Part shown: positions 32,764 through 45,487 of the stretch, piece by piece
Layout: each line of letters begins with the position of its first letter
Numbering within the stretch: position 1 is the first letter of the stretch
From: Lucifuga dentata
Taxonomy: Eukaryota > Chordata > Actinopteri > Ophidiiformes > Bythitidae
Length of the DNA: 64,000 nucleotides
NCBI GenBank assembly: GCA_014773175.1
Contig: VXCM01000488.1
Span: 124,001 to 188,000, forward strand
Direction of reading: 5' to 3'
Made by a program: the position numbers and the translations under genes
The notes under the pieces: model-generated
The model's input: the letters and a program-made list of their open reading frames with translations, nothing else
What the model was told of the DNA's origin: nothing
The model's database searches: none

Positions 32764-35370
32764 CAATTGTTGAACTGATGCTGAGAAAATGATTTGTGTT
32801 TATTCAAAATTTTAATAAGTGGGAACTTCATTTTTTTCGGCTGCTGAACAAACTAAAAATCTTAAAACTTCTTTCTAGTAACTCTGGATGACTACTTGTC
32901 TATTTTTCACGTTGCACAGACTAAACAACCTGATAATCAGAGTAATCTCTAACTGCAGTAAATAACTACATATCTTAATTTTATAGTAAGATGTTTATTT
33001 TTGTTTATTTTATACTAACCTGTTAGTTACAGTAACCAGCTGTGTCCATAAGTGGGCGCACATAATTCAGACATTAGATTAAAGGACCATACCATCCTAA
33101 ATGGATTCAATTTTGAGATTAAATAAATCAAGAAGCTTTTTGTTTAAAGGACCATACTGGCCGTTTTGCATGTTTGAGCCTAACATATTAAATTTTCATA
33201 CATGTTCCGTTACTGACAATCATTTCTCAAAGGATAAAACCATATTTCAGCTTTCCTGATATTTTGCAAAATCTCTTAACCTTTCAAAATCAAATTTAAG
33301 CGATAAAAATCCATGTTTCTCCTGCTAATAGTTACGCAGCCTTATGAAGTCGCGGTCCTTTAAATTTTTTNTAAAAATCCATGTTTCTCCTGCTAATAGT
33401 TACGCAGCCTTATGAAGTCGCGGTCCTTTAAATTTTTTGATAAACGTAGGTCTTCTTTTGAGACTATATTCCCTGGTGGAAGCATACATTCACTCCACGC
33501 TTTTTATTACACTAAAATTATGTAACTTCTAAAAATAAACCTGAATACACTTCTTGTTGGTTTATTCACTCTTATGGACTCGTGGCTGCAAAGGAAAATG
33601 ACCCTGCAGAGATATTAAAGGTTTACTCTGGTCCACTCAACTCGCCACTCATGTACTTACTCTTCTTCCTCTTCTCATCCCGTCTTTTTTGGCTTCTCCT
33701 CTCTCAGGGTCGGGAAGGTTTACAGCATCAAGATGCTGCTGGAGCACCAGTGTGCCTTCGTGAACTACGTGAGAAAGGAAGAGTGTGACAGAGCCATCCA
33801 GTGTTTTAATGTATGTTCACCATCAGCTATATTTTCATTTCAGTTTTTAGGGAGTTTGTTAAAGAACTCAAGGTATATATCATTCTTTATCTGTATTATT
33901 TTCTACAAAAACGATACCAAAATGTTCCAATTTGGTTAAAAATAAATAAATCGCCCAGAAAATCACTAATTTCTCGATCTGAAGTGAGACAAAAGATGTA
34001 GATAAAAATCATCTAAACTCAATTTTTTTCTTATACTTTACCTTTGCCATTAACACTTCCTGGTTCACTCTCTCCCAGCTGTAACTTCCTGTGCTTGTAT
34101 AATATTATGCAAACTGGTGCAATATAAATAATGAGTGGAGGCCAGTGATGATCTGAATAATAAGTTTGTACATTTGCCTTTAAAATAAGTGTGAAAAGGC
34201 TTGAATTTTTATTTTCTGGAGCGTCCATTAGCCTACAGAATTTGAAGCCTGGCAACCAAAATATCCTCTCAAAGGACCATACCGCCCATTTTGCATGTTT
34301 GAGCCTAATATATACAATTTTCATACACGTAACATTTCTGTCAATCATTTCCCAAAGCATACTACTGGAACAGTGAATTAAAAGTGTTTTTCCTACCTTC
34401 CAAACCACCATTGGTTTCAGTTCATTCTGGTACACTATTAAAAACCAGCTTGTTGATACTTGAAACGTTCTTGGGATAGGTAATCCATCATCGCGAACAA
34501 GACGTGTATTCAGGTTTTTCTTTCGAAGTTTCATAATTTTAGCGTTTAAGCACAATAAAAAGTGTGGATGTCTCCACTGGAAAATATAGTCCCAAAAGAA
34601 GACCTGCATTTATGGAAAAATTTAAACAGCCATGACATCATAATTTTGTGTAAGTATTAGCAGGAGAAACATGGATTTTTAAGGTGGGTGTATCACTTTA
34701 ATATTTGATTTGTAAGATTAAAAGATTTTGCAAAATATCATGAAAGCTGAAATACAGTTTTATCCTTTGGGAAATGATTGTCAGTAACCTTACGTGGATG
34801 AAAATTGAATATATTAGGCTCAAACATGCAAAAATGGATGGTATGGTCCTTTAAGTAACTAAATAATGAAGTAGTGAGATTATTATTAGATGTTAGACAT
34901 TAGTATTTAGAAATTTGATCCTGGTCAGGAGTATTTTGCTCACTGATTGTAACAGAGATCTTAGTCGATAAATCGTCTTTCTTCCTCAGGGAATGCTGCT
35001 AGAGGGCGCTCCTCTGCTAGTGCGATACCCCAACAGAATCCACACGGGACTTGGAACGTCTAAATCTGCCCTCACCGACTCCAATACACGTTCCTTCTCA
35101 GGCTCCGGGTAAGAACATGCTGCTATTACAAACTAAAGTACAGTCCAGGCTTTGATGCAATGAAACTTAAAGTTTGACGGAAGCAGAAGCAGATCCTTAA
35201 ACCAGCAGTTTTTCTGTTGTAGCCTGTACAAAAAAGAGTGTTTCTTCTGGAGGACCACAGGCTGCACCAGGCAGGACTGCACCTACAGACACGTCCCAGA
35301 GCACAAGAACATCGACAAGGAAAAATTCACCTCCAGACTGACAGGGAATTACTACTGGGATGAAAATTAA
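26102..35370 (+). CDS. ttc31: Tetratricopeptide repeat protein 31, fish form with RRM and CCCH finger
   Basis: The function is not established; the C-terminal parts suggest RNA binding. Exons: 26102-26129, 26368-26420, 27251-27326, 27706-27860, 27949-28032, 28133-28189, 28463-28678, 28936-29124, 29962-30016, 30116-30206, 30292-30433, 30707-30811, 31962-32055, 32136-32307, 32439-32513, 33708-33810, 34990-35108, 35223-35370 (TAA). They total 1962 nt, 653 residues. Order: acidic N-terminus; TDEEAEHYSKQLEEEEERCK with a lysine-rich helix (about 100-151), as in mammalian TTC31; charged linker; three TPR-like units (about 290-417) with LFGNRSLCYERMEQHENALL and GLFRKGKALCGLKKYYEA; a short UBA-like helix pair starting MGFSWADSM (about 418-448); an RRM (about 506-575) with RNP2-like VWVGSL and RNP1-like CAFVNYV; and a CCCH finger (about 610-627, C-x7-C-x4-C-x3-H). 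Kozak context is good. The TPR block decides the name; mammalian TTC31, as I recall it, lacks the RRM and finger. Confidence 0.88.
26802..26816. other. Single N at the edge of a T run
   Basis: N26802 is followed by about 14 T in the second ttc31 intron; probably a homopolymer break in the assembly. Confidence 0.6.
29190..29595. repeat. TTAA-type inverted-repeat element (family B)
   Basis: The arms carry ACCAGTGATTTTGCAC with TTTGAGCCCAATAAATAT on the left and the inverse on the right, ending GTATGGTCCTGTAA. Both terminal TTAA are decayed. It lies in the ttc31 intron after exon 8. Confidence 0.8.
31149..31844. mobile_element. 696-bp DNA transposon, TAGGGCTGGGC inverted ends, 7-bp target duplication
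   Basis: The left end is TAGGGCTGGGCAATATGG and the right end the inverse, ATCGCCCAGCCCTA. CCTGTGG is present on both sides (31142-31148 and 31845-31851). The interior has no transposase frame. A perfect 20-bp hairpin lies inside (31346-31395). Such ends are common in teleost hAT-like non-autonomous elements, though hAT normally gives 8 bp. It lies in the ttc31 intron before the UBA-like exon. Confidence 0.82.
31346..31395. repeat. Perfect 20-bp hairpin inside the 31149-31844 transposon
   Basis: The arm TACAGACACGTTTGCTGCAC (31346-31365) is repeated exactly inverted at 31376-31395 with a 10-base loop. Confidence 0.9.
32729..32762. repeat. Poly(A) run of about 34
   Basis: Plain A homopolymer in a ttc31 intron, with no clear retroposon body next to it. 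Confidence 0.8.
33079..33558. repeat. TTAA-flanked inverted-repeat element (family A), broken, with an assembly seam
   Basis: TTAAAGGACCATACC occurs at 33079 and again at about 33144, followed by the family interior; the right arm is missing. Bases 33304-33370 are repeated exactly at 33372-33438 around N33371. In the ttc31 intron between the two RRM exons. Confidence 0.75.
34271..34854. repeat. TTAA-flanked inverted-repeat element (family A), near full length
   Basis: 584 bp with AAAGGACCATACCGCCC at the left and the inverse ending GTATGGTCCTTTAA at the right. The left TTAA has become CTCA. It holds the internal CTACCTTCCA and AATATAGTCCCAAAAGAAGA blocks. In a ttc31 intron. Confidence 0.85.
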
Positions 35371-36578
35371 AAAGTGAAATCTGAAATCTGACGCAGCAGT
35401 GACACTTTTCAGTCGCCTGCTTTGGTCTTAGTTATGGTTCTTGCAAAGGTTCTGCTTCAAAATCATTAACTGTTTTAATAAATTGCATTCCGCTGCTGTA
35501 TTAAGAGCTAAAATCCCACCATCTGCTAGCTAATCTGTGTTCCATTTACATCTGTAACTGAGCACCAGTCCAAAGGCTGAGACTCATGTTGCTTAAGTAA
35601 GAGAGTATGTCATATACATGGATGGAATTAATAGAATTCTGCCTTAATTCGTTTGAGAGGAAGTACACCAGGTGAGGTTGATTATTAGCTGATGAAGCGT
35701 TTACATGCTCGAGTAAATCTCATAATCTAGGGGCTGTTACTCTGAGTACACCAACATCGATTTATGCCAGTTTCAATCTGATTATGGTGTTTGCATAACA
35801 TTTGAAAATATCAATTTATTACCTTCGTTGGATTAGAATCGAAGTTTTACATGCAAAATGACAAAGATGTTTAAATGTTGGTGTACAGAACCGAAGATGC
35901 TCATTTATCTTTCAGTAAAAGTTACTGCCTTTTCAGAAATACCGACGACACAAACGATCAATGAGAAAACGGATCTAAATTTACAAATGTTGGAACAGAT
36001 AGCTGAGAGGATGTGGGACTTCTTTCTTTAATGATTATTCCTGTGCCTTAAATCGTGCTTCATATTTTGATCATTCCTTTTTTTCAGGGATTATTTGTTA
36101 GTTAATTTGTACGGGTGTGACTGTTGTCTCTTCCTGAGTTAGACACGTTACCAACAAAACCGTTTTCTTTAGCTTAGAGAATGAAACAGAATAAATAACT
36201 GGATAAAGTAGGACCTAAAAAATAAAAAAAATACAGAATCTGTGCAAATATTGTGGTAAAATGCTTGATTTTTTTAAATTAATTTTATTTTTTAAGACTT
36301 TGGTAGTATGTCACTGTAGTGACTTGTTTACTTTTGCTTTTTATTATATAATTTTAAAATTTACTTACAAAATTGAGCTTGTTTTTCCAATCACCACTAG
36401 GTGTCAGTGTTGCATTTAGCGTTTTACTTTGTACAATTAAGTTCATGTATACAAACTTTTGTAATGTCCTACTGTGTTGCAGAATAACAAAGTGTTCTAA
36501 TCTGATGTTAAAAGATTAAATCTGTTTCATTTTCTTTCTGGCTTTCAGTAGTTTTAGTTTGGTTTAGCCTAGAGGGAA
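35371..36578. other. ttc31 3' UTR and AT-rich spacer
   Basis: AATAAA signals are at 35477-35482 and 36190-36195; the first, 107 bases after the stop, is the simpler choice. No other gene or repeat was recognised. Confidence 0.55.
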
Positions 36579-37101
36579 TTAAAGGACCATTACAGTGTTT
36601 TTGCAGGTTTGAGCCACATAAATACATCACTGCCAACCCTTTTTCCAAAATCTAAAACCATATTTTAGATTTCCTGTTAAATTGCGAAATCCCCTAATCT
36701 TTCAAAATAAAATGTTCAGGGGTGATACACCCACCTTAAAATTCAATGTTTCACCCGCTAACACGCACAATTGTGGAAGTCGTTTTAGTTTCTTGGTAAA
36801 AGTAGTAATAAGCGGAGACATATGTTTTCTTCCATGTTGGATGTTGGATTCCATGTTGGATTACATTAAGTAACTTTGACAAAAAAAAATTAATATACAT
36901 CCTGTTTTCTTGATGAGTTCCTTATTTCAAGCACCTTTCAAGTCTTTACAAGTTGATTTTAATTGCGTACTGGAATGAACTGAAACCAATTCTAAAATTC
37001 ACCAATCCAGTAGCATTTTTAGGGAAATGATTGGCACTAATATAAAGTGTATGTGAGTTATTGGGCTCAAACATGCAAAAACCACCGGTATGGTCCTTTA
37101 A
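36579..37101. repeat. TTAA-flanked inverted-repeat element (family B)
   Basis: The ends are TTAAAGGACCATTACAG and its inverse ACCGGTATGGTCCTTTAA, with the interior CAGGGGTGATACACCCACC region shared with sister copies. Confidence 0.82.
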
Positions 37102-37297
37102 AGCTTTATCCCTAGATTTGTTAGTCTAATACAATGACCAAAGACTTGGTTTAGGTTGAGTATTATACATGATCTTGGATATGGCTGAAGTGTAAGCCAC
37201 ATGAAGCTGCAGCATGACTTGTAAGCAGGATTTTTATCCTGGAGTAATTTTGGATAACGGCATGAGATCAGAGGAAGTCGTGACTTAAAGATGAGAG

Positions 37298-37430
37298 GTC
37301 GACCCCGTGGCTCGTTGCTGACCCGTCATCAAAACATCACGTTTAATCCAAGCAGCAGCTGTGNGTCGACCCCGTGGCTCGTTGCTGACCCGTCATCAAA
37401 ACATCACGTTTAATCCAAGCAGCAGCTGTG
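37298..37430. other. Assembly seam: 66-bp perfect duplication around N37364
   Basis: Bases 37298-37363 recur exactly at 37365-37430. A second single N (37698) lies nearby in a T run. Confidence 0.85.
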
Positions 37431-38714
37431 TGTCCTGTTGCAATGTCCTTGAGCAACACACACTGAAGCCTTTCACAGTCACTTTAGGTCAGGCTGAGTT
37501 TACGGCGTCAGTAAAACTATTCTCACTGGGGTTTTTATCAAAAGAGAAATTCTCCTCAGCCTAAAACCTTCAATCCCTCCTGTCTGTCTCCTCGTTAATG
37601 TGGGTGGGATTTGTGTAGATCCCCCCTTCGCTAAAACCCGGCAGGTTTGTTATTTCACCAGAGCAGCTCAAGGTCGTCTTTTTTTTTTTTTTTTTTTNTT
37701 TTTTTTTTTTTTTTTTTGGCTCCCTGTTACGCAGTGTTTGGGGTGTAAATTACAAAACTCCAGCAAAGAGCTGAATAATTAGCTAAAAAAGGAGGTGAAA
37801 AAATGCTTTGTGTTGACCTTACCGGCAGAGCAGCTGTACTTGTGGGCATTAATTGGCTGATGGTGGCATAACTTCCAAAGCCTTTTAGATGTGTGTGAGA
37901 TGTGTGTGTGCATGAAGGGCCTGTAACACTAATAACATGAACTCTGCTTGAACTCTGCAGCACCGGGACAAGCTGTTTGGTACGTTACCAACTCACAAAG
38001 TGGGTCCACATTTAATCTCATTGGTCCTCCTGGCTTTTGCCTCGCTAGAAAACCTGTTCACGTGCAGATAAGACCTGATAAGAGGTCAGAGTTCACAAAC
38101 ACGGCTGGAATCAACATCCCACCATGCTGGACCTGGACAAAGCCAATCCCTCTCTTGACTAAAGCAAACAGCAGGAAGATTAAGTGCGTCTTGTTAAAAA
38201 GGCTGTTTTGTATGAGCGTTTAACAGATCTCTCTCACGCCCTCCCAACAAGAGTAAAAAAAAAAGGAACAAGAAAACCGAAATTAAGCTGCAGATGTGGC
38301 ATGTTCTCCCACTCTTTGCTTTTTGATATATGACTGTGCAGCAAAATCCTCCTCGCCCCCCCACCACCGCATTTCTGAGCCAGAGTAATTGAATGCATTA
38401 CTTTTAGGGAAAGGGATACATAATCTAATTTTTATTCTAATACTGTGCTTTCCCTCTTCTGGTAAATAAGCTACTGATGTGACATGAGGGAGTAGCTGAC
38501 TCATACTGTAAATCAACAGTCTGATTTGCTTCTCAGGAAGCCAAAAAATTAAATAAATGGCTGACTGCAGCTTTGCGAAGCTCTGCACGGTGCAAAGTGC
38601 CTGAACTTCATGACCTCCCGCTGTTTGCTCGGCCTCTTTACAAAGATACTTAACAGTATCTATAACACTGTGTATGATTCTTAGTTTCATTCACATCTCA
38701 ATAATATCTTTGAC
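37431..38714. other. Intergenic stretch without a recognised gene
   Basis: Unique-looking sequence with a T run broken by N37698 (37679-37717). Open frames here (for example 38283-38690 on the minus strand) resemble no known protein. Confidence 0.5.
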
Positions 38715-39181
38715 TTAAAGGACTATACTGGCAGTTTTGTATGTTTGAGCCTAATAAAAACTACTCACGTTAGATAACTGCCAACCATTTTCCAAAACAT
38801 ACTGCTGGATCGGTAAATTTTACATTTGTTTTTCCTTCCTTCCAGGCAGCATTTGAGGTAAGTAATCAATCACAGCAAACCAAACACTGTTACTATTTTT
38901 TGTCAGTTACTTAATTTAACTAATCCAGCACAGCTACAGAAAATGTGTCATTAGTCTAGGAGAAAACTGCTTTTTCCAGAGAAAAAAAAACAAAAAAACA
39001 AACATGTGCCTTCTACAATGTGAAAGTGCATGTTAGCTGGCAAAATATTGCATTTTAAAGGACCATACAGGCCATACCATACCGGTTTTATCCTTTTGGA
39101 AATGATTGCCAGTAACGTTACATGTATGAAAATTGAATATATTAGGCTCAAACATGCAAAATGGCCGGTATGGTCCTTTAA
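38715..39181. repeat. TTAA-flanked inverted-repeat element
   Basis: The left end is TTAAAGGACTATACTGGC, the right end GCCGGTATGGTCCTTTAA. An extra internal TTTAAAGGACCATACAGGCC at about 39054 suggests a rearranged copy or two copies joined. Confidence 0.78.
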
Positions 39182-39189
39182 CCTGGGTT

Positions 39190-39351
39190 AAGGTGGGTAT
39201 CATCCAAATGTTTGATTTTTAAAGACTAGGGGATTTGGTAAAATAACATGAAAAATAAAATATGGATTTACATTTTGTAAAATTGTTGGCAGTGTATGCG
39301 GGTAAGATTTGTATGACTCAAACATGCAAAACCATAAGTATGGTCCTTTAA
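39190..39351. repeat. 3' fragment of the same inverted-repeat family
   Basis: It holds GGTGGGTATCATCC and the right arm ending AGTATGGTCCTTTAA, and directly follows the previous copy. Confidence 0.7.
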
Positions 39352-40551
39352 GGTTTATTATTTTGGCAAATAGATAACTTTACTTGTCTTCTTCAGAGCT
39401 ATTCTGAGTGTGGTGAAATAGAAAAATCAGTTTTGGAAATGTTGCCTGGAATTTATATGTCAAATTTGCAAAAAAAAAAAAATCTTTGGCAAGTAAAAAA
39501 TTAACAAACTGACTAGTAATCCAGAATAGTATTATACTTTCACAACAACAGTGACTTTTTAAGAGTAATTATCTTTCAAAATGAGGATATATGGAGGGAT
39601 TTTGGACCCTAACTATTGTTTGTGGAGACTGTAAATCAGCGTGATGCTTGAGATCAACATGTTTTTGTGATGGTAGACACACAATAGGAAGCTGACTGCT
39701 TTATTGGAGCTTTGCTGGATTCCTTTGTTACACTGTAAAATGAATACAGTAATTGTCACAATGAAAAATTGACCTTCCCTTTACTCTAGACGGAGGCCCC
39801 TTAACAAGTTAAAATAGCACAAACCCAATTAGGGAATTGATTGCTTGCTTTCACTTTCCTCATTTGCATCGGGGTCATATAGTGAAGATAAATTAATGTC
39901 TCGTCTTTTGTCCACCCTGTCATCCCTGACTGTGGAATATCTGCTGCTGGGAATGGGCAGAGAAAATTCTATTGTTACGCCTGACAAACACATCTCTGCA
40001 TATCTGCTGCAGGCTTTAACCAGAAACCTACAGCAGATACTAAAGAGTAAGTCATTACTCTCTCATGCTGCTGCACAAAGACAGTTGTAATGGATCCTTT
40101 AAAGGAGCATGCCAGTGTTTTTCAAAACATATTTTACACAGTTCACTACAAAGCAGCATATACTTTACATTTTAACAAAAGCCATTTATTAGGCATTATA
40201 GATTTTGAATGGCTTTTCCTACCACCTTGGCAGCCATTGAATTTTATTCATTTTACTGTGGTTAGAAAATCAAATGTTTTAGGAATTAATAATTTTAGTG
40301 AGGTAAACAGAAAGCAGTACTAGCGTAGATAATCAGTAGGCTTGAGCTTTTCAGTTCATTTAAGTAACTTGAATCTTTCAAACGATTTGATTCAACAAAC
40401 TGGTTCACTTCCGAGTCATTGGTTCGATTTTTGGGGGGGCAAATGGGGGAAGAGAGAAATGCGAGAGAGAAAATCAATTTTCAGATTTCCAGTTTTTATA
40501 GTAAAGCCAAAAGTGTGACTCATTTGTTGTGACATGGCGAAACCGGCTTAT
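39352..40551. other. Intergenic stretch, no gene seen; short hairpin at 40001-40039
   Basis: Around 39850-40090 the sequence is less AT-rich and contains a hairpin (TATCTGCTGCAGG with CCTACAGCAGATA, 13-base loop). At 40330-40440 there is a TTGAATCTTTCAAACGATTTG block that looks like a decayed repeat. Confidence 0.4.
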
Positions 40552-41132
40552 CGTAAAGAGTCGACTCCAGCCATTTTGCATGTTTGAGCCTAATATATTC
40601 AATTTTCATGTGTGTTATGTCACTGGCACTCATTTCCAAAAGGATAAAACCGTATTTCTGCTTTCCTGATATTTTGCAGAGTCTCTTAATCTTTCAAAAT
40701 CAAATATTCAAGTGATACACCCACCTTAAAAATCCATGTTTCTCCTGCTAATAGTTACACAGCCTTATGAAGTCACGGTCCTTTAAATTTTTCCATAAAC
40801 GCAGGTCTTCTTTTGGGACTATATTTCCCAGTGGAGGCATACATTCACTCTGCGCTTTTTATTGTGCTTAAATGCTAAAATTACAAAACTTTGAAAAAAC
40901 CTGAAAACACGTCTTGTTGGTGATGATGGATTACCTATCCCAAGAATGTTTACAGTATCAACAAGTTGATTTTAATAGCAGAATGAACTGAAACCAATGG
41001 AGGTCTGGAAGGTAGGAAAAACATTTTTAATTCACCGTTCCAGTAGTATGCTTTGGGAAATGATTGTCAGTAACGTATGAAAATTGAATATATTAGGCTT
41101 AAACATGCAAAATGGCCAATATGGTCCTTTAA
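40552..41132. repeat. Inverted-repeat element (family A), near full length, opposite orientation
   Basis: It carries CCATTTTGCATGTTTGAGCC at the left and the inverse ending ATATGGTCCTTTAA at the right. Its interior reads in the reverse sense to the copy at 52150-52730. The left TTAAAGGACC is decayed. Confidence 0.82.
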
Positions 41133-44100
41133 AACCACTGAATCACCACGTTAGTGATAACAAAGCATGCTTTGGAAAAATGGTAGCAATAAATGTCCAT
41201 TATCTAAAATATAAACACTGTTGTTTTAAAGAGCAAAATTGTCTCACTGTATCTATAACATGCATGTTTGTATGTGTATATGCACATGTATGTTCACAGA
41301 CTGCAGGCTGACAGGGAGGATAATGACATCGTCTTTGTTGTCTGATAAATGGCAGGTTAAAAGTTGAATCTCTCGTCTGTTTCATCTCATTCAGACGTGT
41401 GCAGGCACAGATTATGAGAATTGTCGCTACATTTTTTTGTCTTTCTGAGTATGATCGATTATGAAATAGAGGGAAAAGTGGCATTAACATGATTAGAGGC
41501 TTGTAAACAAAAGAGGCCTTTGGGTTTTCAAGGCACTGCTGTCACACAAGGTGATGTAAAGCTGGACATGCCCCAACTTGTGTTTCCTGGCAGTATTTAC
41601 GTGACTAAATGGGGGAGAAATATGCGGTATGTGTGTGTGTGTGTGTGTGAGATAATCATTAAATCCTTTAGTCAGGTTGTATTTCACATGCCTATCGACC
41701 AACATATCTGGAGGTGACGCGTTCAAGGGCGTGAAAAAATGTCGCAGCCTGTAAATCCTCTCATTGTTGCCTCAAGGAGTTTGACTTCCAATAATTGATG
41801 CCCATTTCCATATATCACCAGTCCTCATTCATCCAGAGCTCTTTATGCTAAAATCTCATGGATTCCCAGGCTCTCTTTCCCAGATTGTCCGGTGGCTGTC
41901 TTCTGTTTTGTGTCATTAACTTCTCAAAAACCCGTAGACTAACCTCGACAACACTGAGCAAAATAATGTCACCATTAATCTGTGGGTTATTCCTCGGACA
42001 CTGATTTATAACAGGAATGCTTGTAATAAAACTTTGCCCTGCAGGCTGTACCAAACTGCCTGCTTCCTGCACAAATGAAACCTGCTTCCTTTAATATAGA
42101 TAATACTGAGTGGCTGTTCAGTCATGACATGTCAACTCAGTAAAACTCTTATTATGAACGACTGAGGGTTTATGAACGGGTGAGGCCATATACTTTACTG
42201 CTGATTTTTGTCACTCATTGCTTAAAGGCATCACATTTGTCTTCATTACTCAACCAATTTGCACCACGCTGAGCTTTCCTATTTAAACACATTGTGTACA
42301 ACCAAGACAAGGCAAACAAGGCAGTTTGCTGTGTAATGTTTACCACCCATTTAAGCAGTGTTAGGGCGTTTATCTCTACTGGTTTTAGAGGCAGTGCAGC
42401 AACCAGGATGTCTGGGACGATTTAAGACTTCCTCCAGCTTGCTTGCTTTTCCCCGTTAGAAACTGCAGCAGAGGATTCATCTATTCCTCCTGCTGTAATG
42501 AACCTCCCCGGGGGCTCGGGTGCACCATGTGAAGACGCCTTAGTACCAGAGCGATTCATTACCTCGGAAATGTGAGCTTTTGTTCCGTTTTCAGCAGAGC
42601 CCCATTAATCTTGGGCTGCCTCCTGGCATGCAGTCCAGGTACTGCTTAGGTAATTACAGTTAATCATCATTCAGACGTGCACATGGACTGCGGGCACCTC
42701 AGCGACTCCCATGCAGGGGGCAAATTCCTCCTCGTGTTGTTGTTTCCCCCTCTCCCAACAGTAACTCTGCCTCCCTGCTGCACCTTGAAGAGGCCTCATT
42801 TCATTTTTTTTTTTTTTTTNTTTTTTTTTTTTTTTCCTCCTGCTAAGAGTTTTGGTAATTGTGTCCGGTAAAGATTTGGCAGCAGTTGTGCAGCACCTTC
42901 GCTGCACAAACAAGTAAACATCCCGCTCATCCCCCCTCATCTCCCTCCCAATGCTTCCGCTACGCAGCTGTCACCGCTGCAGCTATTGGAGCCTACTGTT
43001 CACCTGCCGTTTATGATTGTGATTAATGGACAGATTATAAGAAGGATGATTTTCATGAGCAACAAGCAGAAAGAGGCCATCTGTAAGTCGGCTTTCTGCA
43101 GGAGAGGGTCAGTCCCTCATAAGATAACTTCATCAGCCAGGGTTCCCACTGTCATTGAAATCCTGGAGAGCTGCAGGGAGCTTTAAAATATTTATAATCC
43201 AATAATCTTTAAGAGAATAATAACCCTAATTTCATGATTATATATAGTAAGTGACCTGGAGACTTGTATAAAAGGATGACATATCCATCAATCTTTTGAT
43301 TTCCTAATCAAGGGCAGTATTTTCAGCCATTAATTTGTGATTAAGTCATTTTTAGTGTACTAACTTTACCTAAAACTACCTCATTTTCGACAGATAATGA
43401 TTCTCTGATCCTCCGTTCAATCCTCTTAGAACAAACTTCTGTTTGTTACATTCAGCTGTAGAAAAAAAATCTGAGGTATCCAGTCCAAGTTTCCTTGTTT
43501 AAATGGCCTTTAAATGGCTTATTTAAAATAAATAAAAAGGTCACAGAGGATTGCGCTCATGGCTTTTCAGCCTACATTTGACCAAAGTGTATTATCAAGC
43601 CAATGATGAATGATGTAAGTTTTGCTCCTTTTTTGTCAAATTTCTACAAAGGTAAGGAACTTATGAAAGATATTTTGGAAAAACATCTGTGCTTTAAGTT
43701 TGAACACCATTTGGTAATGATGTACAAACAGATGTACATATAGGTTGCCAGTTAAAGCGCAAGGTGGTAAGAAAACCTCAAAACTCAGCATAGGTCATGG
43801 CTGAAATGCACTCTGGTATATTTTCTGATCTACTTTCTGTGTAGAAACGAGTCTCTGTATCTGTTCTGTTCTGATTCCTCCTTCTGTTAATGTTACGTGT
43901 TGGTGCAAAACGGCAGAAAGAAGCTTTGCGTTTTCATTCTGAGAGACTGACACGAAAACCTGACATGTATTATTAATATCTTTGCTTGCTTTAGGCTTAC
44001 GTTTTTGCTTTAAAAACACATCTGACATTAATTATTGGTAAAAGCAGGCATCACTTTTTTTAAAACGGCTGTGGAACAAAACCCTTCGGCTGCAGCTCCC

Positions 44101-45487
44101 CAAAAGAATATCTTACTCCTGTCATCTATTCAAGTTAAAAACTAATGTGAACATACATGAGCATCTGGGGAAACTGAGTAAAGATCAGCTATTGCACAAG
44201 CCTCTGCAGCCACAAGGCTCTCTGTGTATTGATTAACATTTCAGATATGAGCAGAAAAAAGGATCAATGTGAGCCGTTCTGTGTTTTATTAGCAAAAAAA
44301 AAAAAAAAAAAAAAAGTGTCCTTAGTGCCCAGTCTGAGAAGATAAACCCAGCGCTTGAAGGCTGTAACAACAAATTAGATAGTTTTAATCTGGTTGACCT
44401 TCTTGAGGGAGAACAAAAGTGATCTTTGACTAACTCAAACAAGCCTGTGCTGTTTGCTTTCCTGTGATAAAAAAAAAAAAAACTGCTGCGATGGTAATGA
44501 TGGCAAAGTACGCTGAAGACATTTGGGTTCTGCCTGTCAGAAATGAGAAAGGAGGCTGTTATCTGATGTCAGACTGAGGGATGAAAGCTTTCCTGACGTT
44601 TGATTCACACCTGCTGGGCTGCGTATACAAAGGCGGAAGGACCTGGAAAACAAGATATCCTGACCGTGTCATCATCCTGCAAACATGCAGAGAATAAGGC
44701 GTCTTTTTTATTTTTTTATTTTTTTAGCCAGAAGAAATTGCTGGAAGCCTGTTTACCTGATGCATGTTTAGAAGTCCTGTTTAGATATTCAGCCTCCTGA
44801 AAAATGTGACAACTACTCTAACATTCATTTGGATTCAACTGGCAGCAATACTAAATGATTTATTTAATCAGGTGTAAGATAATGCTTTTTCCTAAAATCA
44901 TTTATGCATTCTCCTGGAAATAATTTTATACGTTTACAGACGTTGGTAATTAATTATGTCGAGCAGAAAAACAGCATCAGAATTTTCAGGCGCAAAGATT
45001 TAAGGAGTATTTCTTTCTTAATGAGGCCTCTATTGTTTACCTTTACCTTTGTGTCCTCCACATCAGTGCCACCTTAAACTACAAGACACCTGTCCCTTTG
45101 TGTGACGCTTTCCACACACACACACACACACACACACATACCCACGGAAAATCTCAGGGGGTTTCTGCCCAGTCATTTGGCACATTTTTGATGTTGAATC
45201 AAAACAGACAAAATGAGCGAGAGGAGGAGGAGGAGGAGGAGGAGGAGGAGGGAGAGGGAGCAATCTAGGCTTTCTACTCCAGTGAAAGGCACTCTTTGTT
45301 GAGCNCCTCCTCCTCCTCCTCCTCCCTCCCCCCCTCCAAAGCCCGGGTGGATTTTTCATTAAATGCTATCAGAAATGTGACTGGTCCTATTCATGGGCAG
45401 ATGGAGGGCTGGCTGTGCGGCTGGAGACCAATACCTTCAGTGGAGAATGACAGGAATCTGGGCTGTAGGTGAACAGCCTCGTGGAGG

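Noticed and set aside
39845..40090. 81-codon open frame MLSLSSFASG...
   Set aside because: No homologue recognised, no splice or poly(A) context, and length within chance expectation.
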